From assembly GCF_003362755.1 (NCBI RefSeq), contig NZ_QKRA01000001.1:434001-498000 (forward strand): a DNA stretch of 64,000 nucleotides. Direction: 5' to 3'. The notes beneath the pieces were generated by a model that saw only the letters and a list, made by a program, of their open reading frames with translations, had not been told where the DNA came from and did no database searches. Below, piece by piece: positions 1 through 9,053 of the stretch. How positions within the stretch are numbered: position 1 is the first letter of the stretch; each line of letters starts with the position of its first letter. The DNA comes from Marinomonas piezotolerans (GTDB lineage Bacteria; Pseudomonadota; Gammaproteobacteria; Pseudomonadales; Marinomonadaceae). A program made the position numbers and the translations under genes.

Positions 1-57
1 TAGCTTACTTACGATTGGAGATGGTTTAACAATCGTGCGTAAGCGTTAACTTTTACG

Positions 58-85
58 CTTGAAATTTTTTTCTATGACTCCATAA
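58..85 (+). promoter_or_regulatory. sigma-32 type heat-shock promoter of htpG
   Basis: A perfect -35 CTTGAAA lies at 58-64 and, after 13 bases, a -10 CTCCATAA at 78-85. This fits the sigma-32 consensus (CTTGAAA, 13-15 bases, CCCCATNT) with one mismatch in the CCCCAT core. It lies 67 bases upstream of htpG, a classic heat-shock gene. Function is inferred from motif and context. Confidence 0.8.
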
Positions 86-152
86 CATGGTTCATAACCG
101 AGATTGGCGCCAATTGGCGTTATTGATGTAACTGTGAGGAGCATGGAGAAAC

Positions 153-2075
153 ATGACAACTGAAACTCAAAAAGAAACGTTAGGATTTCAAACTGAAGTA
201 AAGCAACTGCTTCATTTAATGATCCACTCTTTGTATTCGAATAAAGAGATATTTCTACGCGAGCTGATTTCTAACGCATCCGATGCCGTTGACAAGCTTC
301 GTTTTGAGGCAGTTTCTAATGCGGATCTTCTATCTGAAGACCCAAATCTACGAGTGCGCATTGGCTTTGATGCCGATGCAGGCACGATTACAATCGATGA
401 CAACGGTATTGGAATGAGCCGCGATGAAGCCATTTCAAACCTTGGTACCATTGCGAAATCTGGTACAGCGCAGTTCCTAGAGCAATTAAGCGGAGATCAG
501 AAAAAAGATAGCCAACTGATTGGTCAGTTTGGTGTTGGTTTCTATTCTGCGTTCATCGTTGCAGATCGTGTAACCGTCGAGACACGACGCGCCGGAAACA
601 GTGAGGCAATTCGCTGGGAGTCTGAAGGCTCTGGTGAATTCACAATTGAATCAATCGACAAAGCAACACGTGGTACTACCATCACACTCCATTTAAAGGA
701 AGATGGAAAAGAGTTCGCTGATAACTGGCGCTTACGTTCACTGGTCTCAAAATACTCAGACCACATCTCTATACCGGTCGAAATGCTTAAGGTGCCTACC
801 CCAGAATACGATGAGGAAGGTAATGTTAAGCCTGCGGATGAAAATGCAGAGCCTACTTGGGAAGCCGTAAACTCAGCGAAAGCGCTATGGACGCGTCCCC
901 GCAATGAAGTGACGGATGAAGAATATAAAGAGTTCTACAAGCATGTGTCACATGATTTCCAAGAGCCGCTTAAATGGTCTCACAATAAAGTAGAAGGCAA
1001 ACTAGAGTACACGAGCCTTCTATACATCCCTTCAAAAGCGCCGCATGATTTGTGGAACCGCGACATGTTGCGTGGCTTGAAACTTTATGTTCAACGAGTC
1101 TTTATTATGGACGACGCTGAAGCGTTCTTACCTCCCTATATGAGATTTGTGAAAGGGGTTGTAGACTCTAATGATCTATCTTTGAATGTTTCTCGTGAAA
1201 TTTTACAGAACGATAATGCTGTAGATTCTATGCGCTCAGCATTAACGAAGCGTGTTCTCGATATGCTATCAAAGATGGCAAAAAATGATCCTGAAACGTA
1301 TCAGACTTTCTGGAATGAATTCGGTAATGTGCTCAAAGAAGGTCCAGCGGACGACTTTGGTAACAAAGATAAAATCGCTGAGCTGCTGCGCTTTAGCTCG
1401 ACTCACACAGATAAGGCGGATCAAACAGAGTCTCTTAAAGACTACGTTGAGCGAATGGCTGAAGATCAAGATAAGATCTATTACATCTACGCTGAAAACC
1501 ATAATACCGCTAAGAACAGCCCTCATTTAGAAGTATTGCGTAAGAAGGGTTATGAAGTCTTGTTACTGAGTGACCGTATCGATGAGTGGATGATGTCTTC
1601 TTTACGTGAGTTCGACGGTAAATCTTTCCAAGATGTAACGAAAGGCAAGCTGGACATCGAGGTTGAAGAAACCGAAGAGCAGAAGAAAGAGAAAGAGCAA
1701 AAAGCGGAAGAAATGAAGCCTTTGCTGGAGCGTATGAAGACGATTCTAGAAGAGAAGGTGACGTCTGTTAACAGTACTGATCGTCTCACTAATTCGCCAG
1801 CTTGCCTGGTTGTCGGTGAGTTTGATATGGGGCTGCAAATGCGCCGTTTGCTTGAGCAAGCAGGGCAGCAATTGCCTGAGTCAAAACCATCCTTAGAGAT
1901 TAACCCTGATCACCCGATTGTTCAGAAAATGGATTCTGAAACCGATGAAGATCGCTTTTCAGATATGGCTTGGCTGCTTTATGAACAAGCGACCCTTGCC
2001 GAGGGTGGTCAGCTAGATGACCCTGCTACATTTGTGACGCGTATGAACAAATTAATCGTTCAGATGTCGAACTAA
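153..2075 (+). CDS. htpG: HtpG, Hsp90-family molecular chaperone
   Basis: Cytosolic ATP-dependent chaperone of the Hsp90 family that acts late in client folding and in heat survival. At 640 residues it is about the length of E. coli HtpG (624). The N-terminal GHKL ATPase fold shows the NASDA helix near residue 40, the DNGIGM nucleotide-binding motif near 82 and the GQFGVGFYS lid motif near 125; the middle domain and C-terminal dimerisation domain follow. A GGAG lies 6 bases before the ATG, so the start is secure. It is monocistronic, with a sigma-32 type promoter upstream and a strong terminator downstream. Confidence 0.98.
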   Translation: MTTETQKETLGFQTEVKQLLHLMIHSLYSNKEIFLRELISNASDAVDKLRFEAVSNADLLSEDPNLRVRIGFDADAGTITIDDNGIGMSRDEAISNLGTIAKSGTAQFLEQLSGDQKKDSQLIGQFGVGFYSAFIVADRVTVETRRAGNSEAIRWESEGSGEFTIESIDKATRGTTITLHLKEDGKEFADNWRLRSLVSKYSDHISIPVEMLKVPTPEYDEEGNVKPADENAEPTWEAVNSAKALWTRPRNEVTDEEYKEFYKHVSHDFQEPLKWSHNKVEGKLEYTSLLYIPSKAPHDLWNRDMLRGLKLYVQRVFIMDDAEAFLPPYMRFVKGVVDSNDLSLNVSREILQNDNAVDSMRSALTKRVLDMLSKMAKNDPETYQTFWNEFGNVLKEGPADDFGNKDKIAELLRFSSTHTDKADQTESLKDYVERMAEDQDKIYYIYAENHNTAKNSPHLEVLRKKGYEVLLLSDRIDEWMMSSLREFDGKSFQDVTKGKLDIEVEETEEQKKEKEQKAEEMKPLLERMKTILEEKVTSVNSTDRLTNSPACLVVGEFDMGLQMRRLLEQAGQQLPESKPSLEINPDHPIVQKMDSETDEDRFSDMAWLLYEQATLAEGGQLDDPATFVTRMNKLIVQMSN

Positions 2076-2090
2076 AACGAGAGATGGATA

Positions 2091-2117
2091 GCCCGAGCTT
2101 ACCTCGGGCTTTTTTTT
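2091..2117 (+). terminator. rho-independent terminator of htpG
   Basis: GCCCGAG (2091-2097) pairs with CTCGGGC (2103-2109) around a 5-base loop and is followed by a run of eight T. It sits 16 bases after the htpG stop. Confidence 0.9.
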
Positions 2118-2142
2118 ATATAACGCATAACAAGGAGGTTAT

Positions 2143-2985
2143 ATGCGTAAATTGTGGTGCGTGTTTTATTGTTGCTTCGTGTCCTCAGTGTTTGCCAATG
2201 AAGTGCAGCTTGCAAATGTTTATCAGAATGAGCATGTCACGGACTATTTAGTAAGTGAAAAGTACGATGGAATAAGAGCCATATGGGATGGTAAAAAGCT
2301 TACTACCCGTAACGGACATCCCATTTACCCCCCAGTTTGGTTCACCGAAGGCTGGCCTAATCAATGGTTTGATGGGGAGTTGTGGGCAGGGCGACAACAG
2401 TTTAACGTTGTTCAAAATACCGTATTGTCGACTGAACCTGACGATTCTAAGTGGTCAAAAATTACGTATATGGTGTTTGATGCACCCAATAAGCGTGATC
2501 CTTTTGCAATTAGGGCGATTCATTACACATCTTTAATTGGATCCTCAAACTCAAAAACGATACAACCTATTACTCAAATTACTCTTTCTGACGAAGAAAC
2601 ACTCTTTAAATATCTTGATTCTGTCACGGCATCAGGTGGCGAAGGTCTTATGCTACATCGCAAAGATGCGATGCACCATGATGGTCGGACTTCTGCACTG
2701 TTAAAGTTGAAGCGCTTCCAAGATGGTGAGGCCAAGGTATTGCAGCACTTACCAGGTAAAGGTAAGTATCAAGGGATGATGGGAGCCCTTCTAGTAGAAA
2801 CGGTTGAAGGAACAATATTTCGACTAGGTACTGGCTTTAGTGACTCTGAGCGAAGAAATCCACCTACGATTGGTCAATATGTGACATTCCGCTATCAGGG
2901 ATTGACAAAAAGCGGCCTGCCACGTTTCGCAAGCTTTATTCGAATTCGAGCAGATGATTTTGAGTTAAGAGAAATTGCTCCGTAA
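2143..2985 (+). CDS. Secreted ATP-dependent DNA ligase (LigE type)
   Basis: Minimal ATP-dependent DNA ligase that seals nicks through a lysyl-AMP intermediate. Motif I is EKYDGIR with adenylated Lys at residue 40, motif III MVFDAP, motif IV EGLMLHR and motif V LLKLKRF, followed by a short OB domain; no extra DNA-binding domain is visible. The 280 residues begin with a signal-peptide-like segment ending near Ala18, so the mature enzyme is probably periplasmic, as proposed for the Lig E group of Proteobacteria. A strong AAGGAGG precedes the ATG. It appears monocistronic. The physiological role of this family is unsettled; a link to DNA uptake has been suggested. Confidence 0.9.
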   Translation: MRKLWCVFYCCFVSSVFANEVQLANVYQNEHVTDYLVSEKYDGIRAIWDGKKLTTRNGHPIYPPVWFTEGWPNQWFDGELWAGRQQFNVVQNTVLSTEPDDSKWSKITYMVFDAPNKRDPFAIRAIHYTSLIGSSNSKTIQPITQITLSDEETLFKYLDSVTASGGEGLMLHRKDAMHHDGRTSALLKLKRFQDGEAKVLQHLPGKGKYQGMMGALLVETVEGTIFRLGTGFSDSERRNPPTIGQYVTFRYQGLTKSGLPRFASFIRIRADDFELREIAP

Positions 2986-3014
2986 TATGACTTTCGTAAG
3001 CGTTACCCATTCCA

Positions 3015-3323
3015 TTAATGACAGAATAGTCGATACATAGTACTTATTAATTCTCTAACACGAGAGTCTGCAATCGAATAGTAGATTGTTTGAGAGTCTC
3101 TTCGAGTTTCAACTAATGCGTCTTTGCGTAATATGGCCAAGTGTTGGGAGAGTGCGGACTGACTTAAAGGTAGCTTTGCATTTAAAGCGCCTACAGACAG
3201 TTCGCCTTCTAGTAGATAGCATAAGATAATGAGTCTATTTTCGTTTCCTAGTGCTTTAAGAAAGCCTGACGCTTCGGTAGCGCGCTCTAATAGCTCTGGG
3301 ATAGTTAAATTGGTGTTTGGCAT
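3015..3323 (-). CDS. ArsR-family repressor, BigR/SqrR persulfide-sensor type
   Basis: Small winged-helix repressor of 102 residues from the ATG at 3323; a TTG two codons upstream is possible but has no better ribosome site. The helix-turn-helix reads SQSALSQHLAILRK, followed by the ETRRDSQTIYYS wing. The metal-site CxC of arsenic and cadmium sensors is absent. Instead there are two isolated cysteines, Cys35 in the LIILCYLLEGE helix and Cys101 in the terminal FCH, 66 residues apart, the same separation as the Cys pair of BigR and SqrR. Sensing of reactive sulfur species is therefore inferred. No sulfur-oxidation gene is adjacent. CATTA-A-TAATG (3338-3348) just upstream could be its own operator. 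Confidence 0.85.
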   Translation of the reverse strand: MPNTNLTIPELLERATEASGFLKALGNENRLIILCYLLEGELSVGALNAKLPLSQSALSQHLAILRKDALVETRRDSQTIYYSIADSRVRELISTMYRLFCH

Positions 3324-3502
3324 GGTCAATTTTCAGTCATTAATAATGTTTATGCGAATGATGCTTACAACAAATTTCTGTGCCTGTTGAGATATAAATA
3401 ATCCACATCCCTTGTGGATAAGACTGGGGGTAGGTCACGTACAGAATCGCCTTGCTCCCAGTATGTAATCATACACTTTGGTTGGTTATAAAATATACAG
3501 AT

Positions 3503-4315
3503 CTAGTCCAGTTTAAATTCAGCCCAAATGGGAGCATGATCAGAAGGCTTCTCCATTGCGCGTGTGTCATAGTCTATGCCTGACGCGACTAACCGTTCAA
3601 TAAGTGGGGCAGTGGCGAGGACTCCGTCAATTCTAAGCCCACGTTTTGGAACATCGTCAAACCCTTTAGATCGATAGTCAAACCAGCTGAAAAAACTATT
3701 ATTTTCAGGATGTTGGGCACGGTACGTGTCTGTAAGCCCCCAACCCAAAAGCTTGTCAAACCACTCTCGTTCTTCAGGCAAGAAACTACATTTACCCGTA
3801 CGCAACCAGCGTTTTGCATTTTGGTCACCAATGCCAATGTCAATATCTTGATAGGATATGTTGAAATCACCCATAACAACAATTTGCTCTTTTTGAGAGT
3901 GCTGCTCTAAATAAGACATAAGGTCCTCATAGAACTTACGCTTGGCAGGAAATTTTATTTCGTGATCTCGATTTTCACCTTGTGGAAAATATCCATTGAT
4001 AACTTTTAGTGGACCTTTAGGTGTATCAAATGTAGCGATGATCATACGACGCTGGGCGTCCGGCTCGTCGTCTGGAAAGCCGTATTCCACATTGATAGCA
4101 GGCTGTTTACTGAATATAGCCACACCATAGTGGGACTTTTGCCCATAAAAGTATGCATGGTAACCGACCGACTCCGGGATCTCTTTAGGAAACGCTTCAT
4201 CATGGACTTTAATTTCTTGTAAACCAATGATATCTGGCTGTTGAGTCTGAACAAGTGCTTCAATTTGATGAGGGCGTGCGCGAAGACCATTGATATTGAA
4301 GGATATTAGTTTCAT
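3503..4315 (-). CDS. xthA: Exonuclease III (AP endonuclease)
   Basis: Mg-dependent 3'-5' exonuclease and apurinic/apyrimidinic endonuclease of base-excision repair, 270 residues (E. coli 268). The endonuclease/exonuclease/phosphatase fold is visible: FNINGLRAR at the N-terminus, [11 protein letters not shown] with the metal-binding Glu, [11 protein letters not shown] in the middle, and the C-terminal [10 protein letters not shown] carrying the catalytic Asp-His. It is divergent from gorA across a 177-base gap and is followed, after 179 bases, by the ArsR gene on the same strand. Confidence 0.97.
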   Translation of the reverse strand: MKLISFNINGLRARPHQIEALVQTQQPDIIGLQEIKVHDEAFPKEIPESVGYHAYFYGQKSHYGVAIFSKQPAINVEYGFPDDEPDAQRRMIIATFDTPKGPLKVINGYFPQGENRDHEIKFPAKRKFYEDLMSYLEQHSQKEQIVVMGDFNISYQDIDIGIGDQNAKRWLRTGKCSFLPEEREWFDKLLGWGLTDTYRAQHPENNSFFSWFDYRSKGFDDVPKRGLRIDGVLATAPLIERLVASGIDYDTRAMEKPSDHAPIWAEFKLD

Positions 4316-4440
4316 GCTTCAAAGCTTTCCTGACGTTCTGATATGAGTTACGCATAGTTGCAGATTCAAATGATAATGACAATACGATCTGTTCAAACTG
4401 TCAGTAAACATTCGATCAAAAATAAGGTACATCTGTTGAA

Positions 4441-4461
4441 AATAAGGGTGTTACCCTTATT
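4441..4461. promoter_or_regulatory. Perfect 9+3+9 palindrome upstream of gorA
   Basis: AATAAGGGT (4441-4449), spacer GTT, ACCCTTATT (4453-4461) is a perfect inverted repeat ending 31 bases before the gorA start in the xthA/gorA divergent region. It may be a dimeric repressor or activator site, or a hairpin in the gorA leader. No U-run follows, so it is unlikely to be a terminator. A TTGAAA immediately before it (4436-4441) could be a -35 element. The binding protein is unknown. Confidence 0.5.
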
Positions 4462-4492
4462 GAAATAGAAAACAAAGATTTAGAGGCTCATT

Positions 4493-5851
4493 ATGGATTA
4501 TCAATACGACCTATTCGTTATAGGGGCAGGTTCTGGCGGTGTAAGAGCGAGTCGTATCGCAGCATCAAAAGGTTTTAAAGTCGGCGTAGCCGAAGCGTCA
4601 GCATTGGGTGGCACCTGTGTGAACATAGGTTGTGTTCCCAAAAAATTATTTGTTTATGGTTCAGAATATAGTCACGTCGCTGATCAGGCCCGTGGCTATG
4701 GTTGGGAATTCACGCCCCCTACGTTCAATTGGACTACGTTACGGGATAATAAAACAAAAGAAATTGAGCGACTGAATGGCATTTATAAAAATTTGCTAGA
4801 AAATCCGGGTGTTACCATCCATAAAGGGGTTGGTAAGTTGCTCGACGCTCATACGGTTCAAGTGGGTGATGACGTTATAACGTCCGAACGCATTCTGATT
4901 GCAGTCGGAGCCGAACCTTTTGTACCAGATGTCGTAGGTCGGGAATTAGCACTGGTCTCAGACGATATGTTCTATCTAGATCAATTGCCAAGCTCTATCT
5001 TGATCGTTGGCGGTGGTTATATCGCTGTTGAGTTTGCGGGCATCTGTAATGGCTTAGGGGTAACAACTACCCTAATGTATCGAGGAGACAAACTCCTTCG
5101 TGGTTTTGATGATGATGTTCGAGAATTTGCCACAGAAGAGTTTGCTAAATCAGGTATCAATGTAGAGTTAAACAGCGATATCGCGAAAATCGAGAAAGAG
5201 GGTGATCAAAAACGCGTTACATTAGTTGATGGTCGAACACTGATTGTTGGTGAAGTACTTTATGCGACAGGTAGAAAACCAAAAACTGCGGGGCTGAATC
5301 TAGAGGCGGTCGGCGTTGAGACGACTTCTAACGGAGCGATAGTGGTTGATAATGCCTATCGTAGTTCTATAGACAGTATTTATGCAGTTGGAGATGTGAC
5401 AGATAAGGTTCAGCTAACACCTGTGGCCATTAAAGAAGCGATGGCTCTGATTGGATACTGGTTTGACGGCATAGAGCCTAGTTTGGATTATGACAACATT
5501 CCGACTGCCGTATTTTGTCAACCACCAATAGGGACTGTTGGCTTATCTGAACAAGAAGCGGACAAGCGGGGCTTTGATATAGATGTTTATCAAACTGATT
5601 TCAGAGCCATGAAGCATACTTTATCGGGCGCTCAAGAACGTTCTTTTATGAAACTAATTGTCGATCGTGGAAGTGATCGAGTATTAGGAGCTCACATGGT
5701 AGGTGATTATGCTGGTGAGATTATTCAAGGATTAGGAATAGCTATTAAAGCCGGTGCTACGAAAGCGCATTTTGATTCGACAGTCGGTGTGCATCCCACC
5801 AGCGCTGAAGAGTTTGTAACGTTTTCAGCGGCGTCTCTTAAGAAGCGATAA
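4493..5851 (+). CDS. gorA: Glutathione reductase
   Basis: FAD-dependent, NADPH-using disulfide reductase that regenerates reduced glutathione in the cytosol; 452 residues, standard length. The N-terminal FAD motif is GAGSGGVRAS, the redox disulfide is Cys42/Cys47 in GGTCVNIGC, the NADPH Rossmann motif GGGYIAVEFAG lies near residue 170, and the C-terminal dimer-interface motif GVHPTSAEE carries the catalytic His-Glu pair. A GAGG about 7 bases before the ATG supports the start. It stands alone, divergent from xthA, with a palindrome in its leader or promoter region. Confidence 0.96.
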   Translation: MDYQYDLFVIGAGSGGVRASRIAASKGFKVGVAEASALGGTCVNIGCVPKKLFVYGSEYSHVADQARGYGWEFTPPTFNWTTLRDNKTKEIERLNGIYKNLLENPGVTIHKGVGKLLDAHTVQVGDDVITSERILIAVGAEPFVPDVVGRELALVSDDMFYLDQLPSSILIVGGGYIAVEFAGICNGLGVTTTLMYRGDKLLRGFDDDVREFATEEFAKSGINVELNSDIAKIEKEGDQKRVTLVDGRTLIVGEVLYATGRKPKTAGLNLEAVGVETTSNGAIVVDNAYRSSIDSIYAVGDVTDKVQLTPVAIKEAMALIGYWFDGIEPSLDYDNIPTAVFCQPPIGTVGLSEQEADKRGFDIDVYQTDFRAMKHTLSGAQERSFMKLIVDRGSDRVLGAHMVGDYAGEIIQGLGIAIKAGATKAHFDSTVGVHPTSAEEFVTFSAASLKKR

Positions 5852-5907
5852 CGCAAAGTATTAAATCAAGCCACTGAAAGAACCATCGGGGCTTTTTGGA
5901 GTTGATT

Positions 5908-7383
5908 ATGAATGACTGGTTAGAACAGTTGGAGCCAAAGGAAATATGGCAGCACTTTCGTTTAATGTGCGACGTTCCAAGACCCTCATTTCATGAGAAA
6001 AAGTTACGGGATATATTGGTTTCCTGGTCAGATTCCATCGGATTAAGATCACACGTGGATAACGTTGGAAACTTGTGTATTTTTAAAGACGCTACCTTTG
6101 GGATGGAGTTATGTGAAACGACGGTCCTTCAAGGTCATTTAGATATGGTTGCTCAAAAAGCGGTGGATTCAAGCCATGATTTCACATTAGACCAACTCGA
6201 GACCTATGAGGAATCTGGCTGGGTTCGAGCAAAAGGTACTACGTTAGGGGCAGACAATGGCATTGGCGTAGCGGCTATACTGGCCGTTCTTGCATCTAAG
6301 GACATTCCACATGGGCCGATAGAAGCTGTTTTTACGGTTGAAGAAGAAACCAGTTTGAGAGGCGCGGCGCAACTTGCCCAAGGGGTCCTAAAAGGCAAGC
6401 GTTTATTGAACTTAGATTCTGAAGATCGCGGGGATGTCTATATTGGTTGTGCGGGTGGCGTCGATATTAATGTGGCTGGAAAATTTACAGCGCTTCGGAA
6501 CGATCAGTTCAACACAGGTATTAAAATTGAAATCGCAGGGTTAACTGGCGGCCATTCAGGGTTAGATATTCACAAAGGGCGTGCGAATGCCAATATTTTA
6601 TTGGCTCGTCTCCTTTTAGAGTTAAGTGAGCATGTTCAATTTGGTTTGTCAGCGCTATCAGGGGGTTCTCTTCGAAATGCTATTGCACGCGATGCTTCTG
6701 CTGTCATTTCGCTCGCGCAGTCAGACGAAGATCTTGCGATGGATCTGATTGGCAAGCATGAACAGCTTTTTATCGAGGAATTTCGTGAGACTGACAGCAA
6801 GATTAGTATTAAGGGTGAGCGAATCTTACCGTCTGAGCATCTTGATCAAGACAGTCAGTCTGATCTAATTAGAGCACTTATATTAGCACCAGATGGCGTT
6901 CATCGTATGTCGCCAAGTTTAACAGGGGTAACGGAAACGTCATGTAATTTTGGTGTTATCAAACTGACTCCAGAGGGGAGTGGGTTGGCGTTTTCTGCCT
7001 GTTTGTTGGTGCGTTCCCTAGTCGATAGCCAAATGAACTATCTCGCTCGGGTGGCAGCCTCTGCGTTCGAGTTAGTGGGATGTGATGTGATGTTAGAGAA
7101 TGGTTATCCGGGTTGGAAGCCGAATTCTGATCAAGCGCTTCTCAAGCAGTTCAATCAAATTCACCAAGATGTCATGGGCTTTCTCCCAAACGTGAAAGTG
7201 ATTCATGCAGGGTTAGAATGTGGCATTATTGGAGCGAAATACCCTGAAATGGAGATGATATCCTTTGGGCCTAATATAAGGGGGGCGCATTCGCCTTCTG
7301 AGCGGCTTGAGATTGCGTCGGTAAAAGATTTCTGGTTACTGCTCAAAGCGTTGCTTAAGGCGACACCTAAACAAGCAGTTTAG
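5908..7383 (+). CDS. pepD: Aminoacyl-histidine dipeptidase (peptidase D, M20C)
   Basis: Zinc dipeptidase with broad specificity that recycles dipeptides such as carnosine-like Xaa-His. Family M20C landmarks are present: the HLDMV metal-binding strand near residue 77, GADNGIG, the EEETSLRGA segment with the general-base Glu pair, LDSED with a metal ligand, and GGHSGLDIHKGRAN in the lid region. I start at the ATG at 5908 (491 residues), because TTTTGGAG lies 6 bases before it; an upstream in-frame TTG at 5896 would overlap that ribosome site. E. coli PepD has 485 residues. It is co-directional with gorA but probably independent. Confidence 0.94.
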   Translation: MNDWLEQLEPKEIWQHFRLMCDVPRPSFHEKKLRDILVSWSDSIGLRSHVDNVGNLCIFKDATFGMELCETTVLQGHLDMVAQKAVDSSHDFTLDQLETYEESGWVRAKGTTLGADNGIGVAAILAVLASKDIPHGPIEAVFTVEEETSLRGAAQLAQGVLKGKRLLNLDSEDRGDVYIGCAGGVDINVAGKFTALRNDQFNTGIKIEIAGLTGGHSGLDIHKGRANANILLARLLLELSEHVQFGLSALSGGSLRNAIARDASAVISLAQSDEDLAMDLIGKHEQLFIEEFRETDSKISIKGERILPSEHLDQDSQSDLIRALILAPDGVHRMSPSLTGVTETSCNFGVIKLTPEGSGLAFSACLLVRSLVDSQMNYLARVAASAFELVGCDVMLENGYPGWKPNSDQALLKQFNQIHQDVMGFLPNVKVIHAGLECGIIGAKYPEMEMISFGPNIRGAHSPSERLEIASVKDFWLLLKALLKATPKQAV

Positions 7384-7518
7384 TTACTTCTCGTCACTGT
7401 AAAGACAACACTTTGTCACACAGACAACTGAAACGACCTGCTAAATTTAATAGGTTGATTTTCAAATAGTTGAGTGGCGCTATGGTGGATGGTTGTTTTC
7501 AGTTAAAGAGTCGTGAAT

Positions 7519-8205
7519 ATGCGCCATAGTGTCTGGTTTTCGACCGCTTTGGCGTTCTTGTTGGGGGGGTTGATAGACAATGTGTTATTTAAACCCGTCC
7601 AATATTCATTCTTTACGGAAGTGGTTTTAGTGGCGACTTCTCTGCTGGTTTTTATATTGTTGTGCTCCATTCTTTACTACCGCCATATTAGTCAGTGCAA
7701 TCTTCTAATAGAAAATCAGCTGGAGTATCTTTCCGCACAAGTTGATGGTTTACCCCTAATGAAGCGATTAGCCAAGCGTTGTAGTGCTCTACAACGCATG
7801 CGCTTGCAAGCCAATGATGAGTTAGTGATTCATAAAAAGCAGCTTTATGAGGCGAATGAACTCATAAAATTGATACTTGATCAAATTACGGTTGCAACAT
7901 TGCTGGTTGATCAGCGTGGGGTCGTCTTGGCAATGAACCAACGAGCTGAGTTCGTTACTGGGTACCAGTTAAATGACCTCAAAGGCCGTCCTTTGAATAA
8001 ATTAGCCCTTATTGATGGGCTGAGCTCTCTTTGTGAAAGTGGGTGGAGCCAACAATTAGCGTCTACCGCCACTGATTTTGGAGTATTACAGTCGTCAGCG
8101 CTGATGCGTCGTAACGGCGATCAGCTTAAGTGCAAATGGAGGCTCGAAGAGCTGAGCCTTCCCATCCACCGTTATTATTTGATTCGTATCTATTCAGATA
8201 TGTAG
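7519..8205 (+). CDS. Membrane-anchored PAS-domain protein without visible output domain
   Basis: Protein of 228 residues from the ATG at 7519 (AAAGAG 8 bases upstream; a GTG at 7513 is too close to it). Two transmembrane helices lie near residues 5-25 and 35-55. A helical linker with KRLAKRCSALQRM follows to about residue 115, then a single PAS fold (about 120-225) with typical VATLLVDQRGVVLAMNQ and GYQLNDLKGRPL segments. No kinase, GGDEF, EAL or DNA-binding domain follows, so any signal must pass to a partner protein. The next gene is a ferredoxin-domain protein. Function unknown. Confidence 0.75.
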   Translation: MRHSVWFSTALAFLLGGLIDNVLFKPVQYSFFTEVVLVATSLLVFILLCSILYYRHISQCNLLIENQLEYLSAQVDGLPLMKRLAKRCSALQRMRLQANDELVIHKKQLYEANELIKLILDQITVATLLVDQRGVVLAMNQRAEFVTGYQLNDLKGRPLNKLALIDGLSSLCESGWSQQLASTATDFGVLQSSALMRRNGDQLKCKWRLEELSLPIHRYYLIRIYSDM

Positions 8206-8303
8206 GTGCTATTTCAGATCAATACTTCTTCTCAGTTTTGCTTCGTTTGCATCTTATCCCTTGCCCCCGCCATAATAGTGTTTTGACCTAAAAATAGTGA
8301 ACT

Positions 8304-9050
8304 ATGCAGGATAACTTTAAAGTGAGTCTTGATGGGCGTATCTACTCGCTTGGTGCGAACGCCAATCTACTACAGAGTTTATTAAAGCAAGGAGAACTGA
8401 TTCATCACAGCTGCCTAGCAGGAGGATGTAGGAGTTGCGCACTGTATTTACCGAATGGTGATGAGTTGTTAGCGTGTCAGCATCAAGTATCTTGCGATCT
8501 ACAATTACATCGATTAAGTAGTAAGGATTACGACGTGCCTGTCGATGTACAAGATATCAGAGTGGTGGGTAATGGATTAAGTGTCGTTGTTTGCCATGCG
8601 AATATGGCGTTACTGCCTGGCGATAGAGTTGATTGGTTGGTCAGTAAACATAGTGGGCGTACAATTAGCCTTGATCGATCTGATCGGTCACTGACCATTG
8701 CATTACCTACGTCACTGGCCAACGAGCTACCGGACTCAGGGATTAGGTTTGCAAAGCAACAGCAACGTAATCATACAGATCCTTCCTTAAAAGCGGTTGT
8801 CTTCTGTGATCATAAGGTATTGCCGATTGCCCAAAAGCTATTGGATGCGTTTAAAGGTGAAAATTACCAGGTTCACGCAAAACCTATTGTTACAGATTTC
8901 AGTTCTCCACTTGTAGGGTATCAGTTTCAACGTTTTGACTTAGCTTATGTCGTTACGTTTGGACGTTACCCTATGATGGAATTAGAGCGATTGCTGCATA
9001 TAAGTAAAGTGCGAGTGGATCAATATCAGTACCTTCCTATCACGAATTAA
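8304..9050 (+). CDS. Plant-type [2Fe-2S] ferredoxin-domain protein with an uncharacterised C-terminal region
   Basis: 248 residues. The first 70 or so are a plant-type [2Fe-2S] ferredoxin domain with Cys37-x4-Cys42-x2-Cys45-x12-Cys58 (HSCLAGGCRSC, then LLACQ). Residues about 80-150 resemble the beta-barrel part of ferredoxin-reductase-like electron transfer proteins, but I see no FAD motif RxYS and no convincing NAD-binding GxGxxP motif in the last 90 residues. It could be a reduced relative of oxygenase reductases that keeps only the cluster domain intact. The stop is 3 bases before sbcD, so it is probably cotranscribed with sbcDC; why is unclear. Confidence 0.75.
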   Translation: MQDNFKVSLDGRIYSLGANANLLQSLLKQGELIHHSCLAGGCRSCALYLPNGDELLACQHQVSCDLQLHRLSSKDYDVPVDVQDIRVVGNGLSVVVCHANMALLPGDRVDWLVSKHSGRTISLDRSDRSLTIALPTSLANELPDSGIRFAKQQQRNHTDPSLKAVVFCDHKVLPIAQKLLDAFKGENYQVHAKPIVTDFSSPLVGYQFQRFDLAYVVTFGRYPMMELERLLHISKVRVDQYQYLPITN

Positions 9051-9053
9051 CCT

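Noticed and set aside
542..904. Antisense open frame of 120 codons inside htpG
   Set aside because: Opposite-strand shadow of a conserved gene; no ribosome site or recognisable domain.
5896..5907. TTG start of pepD at 5896
   Set aside because: It would overlap the GGAG ribosome site of the ATG at 5908, which fits family length better.
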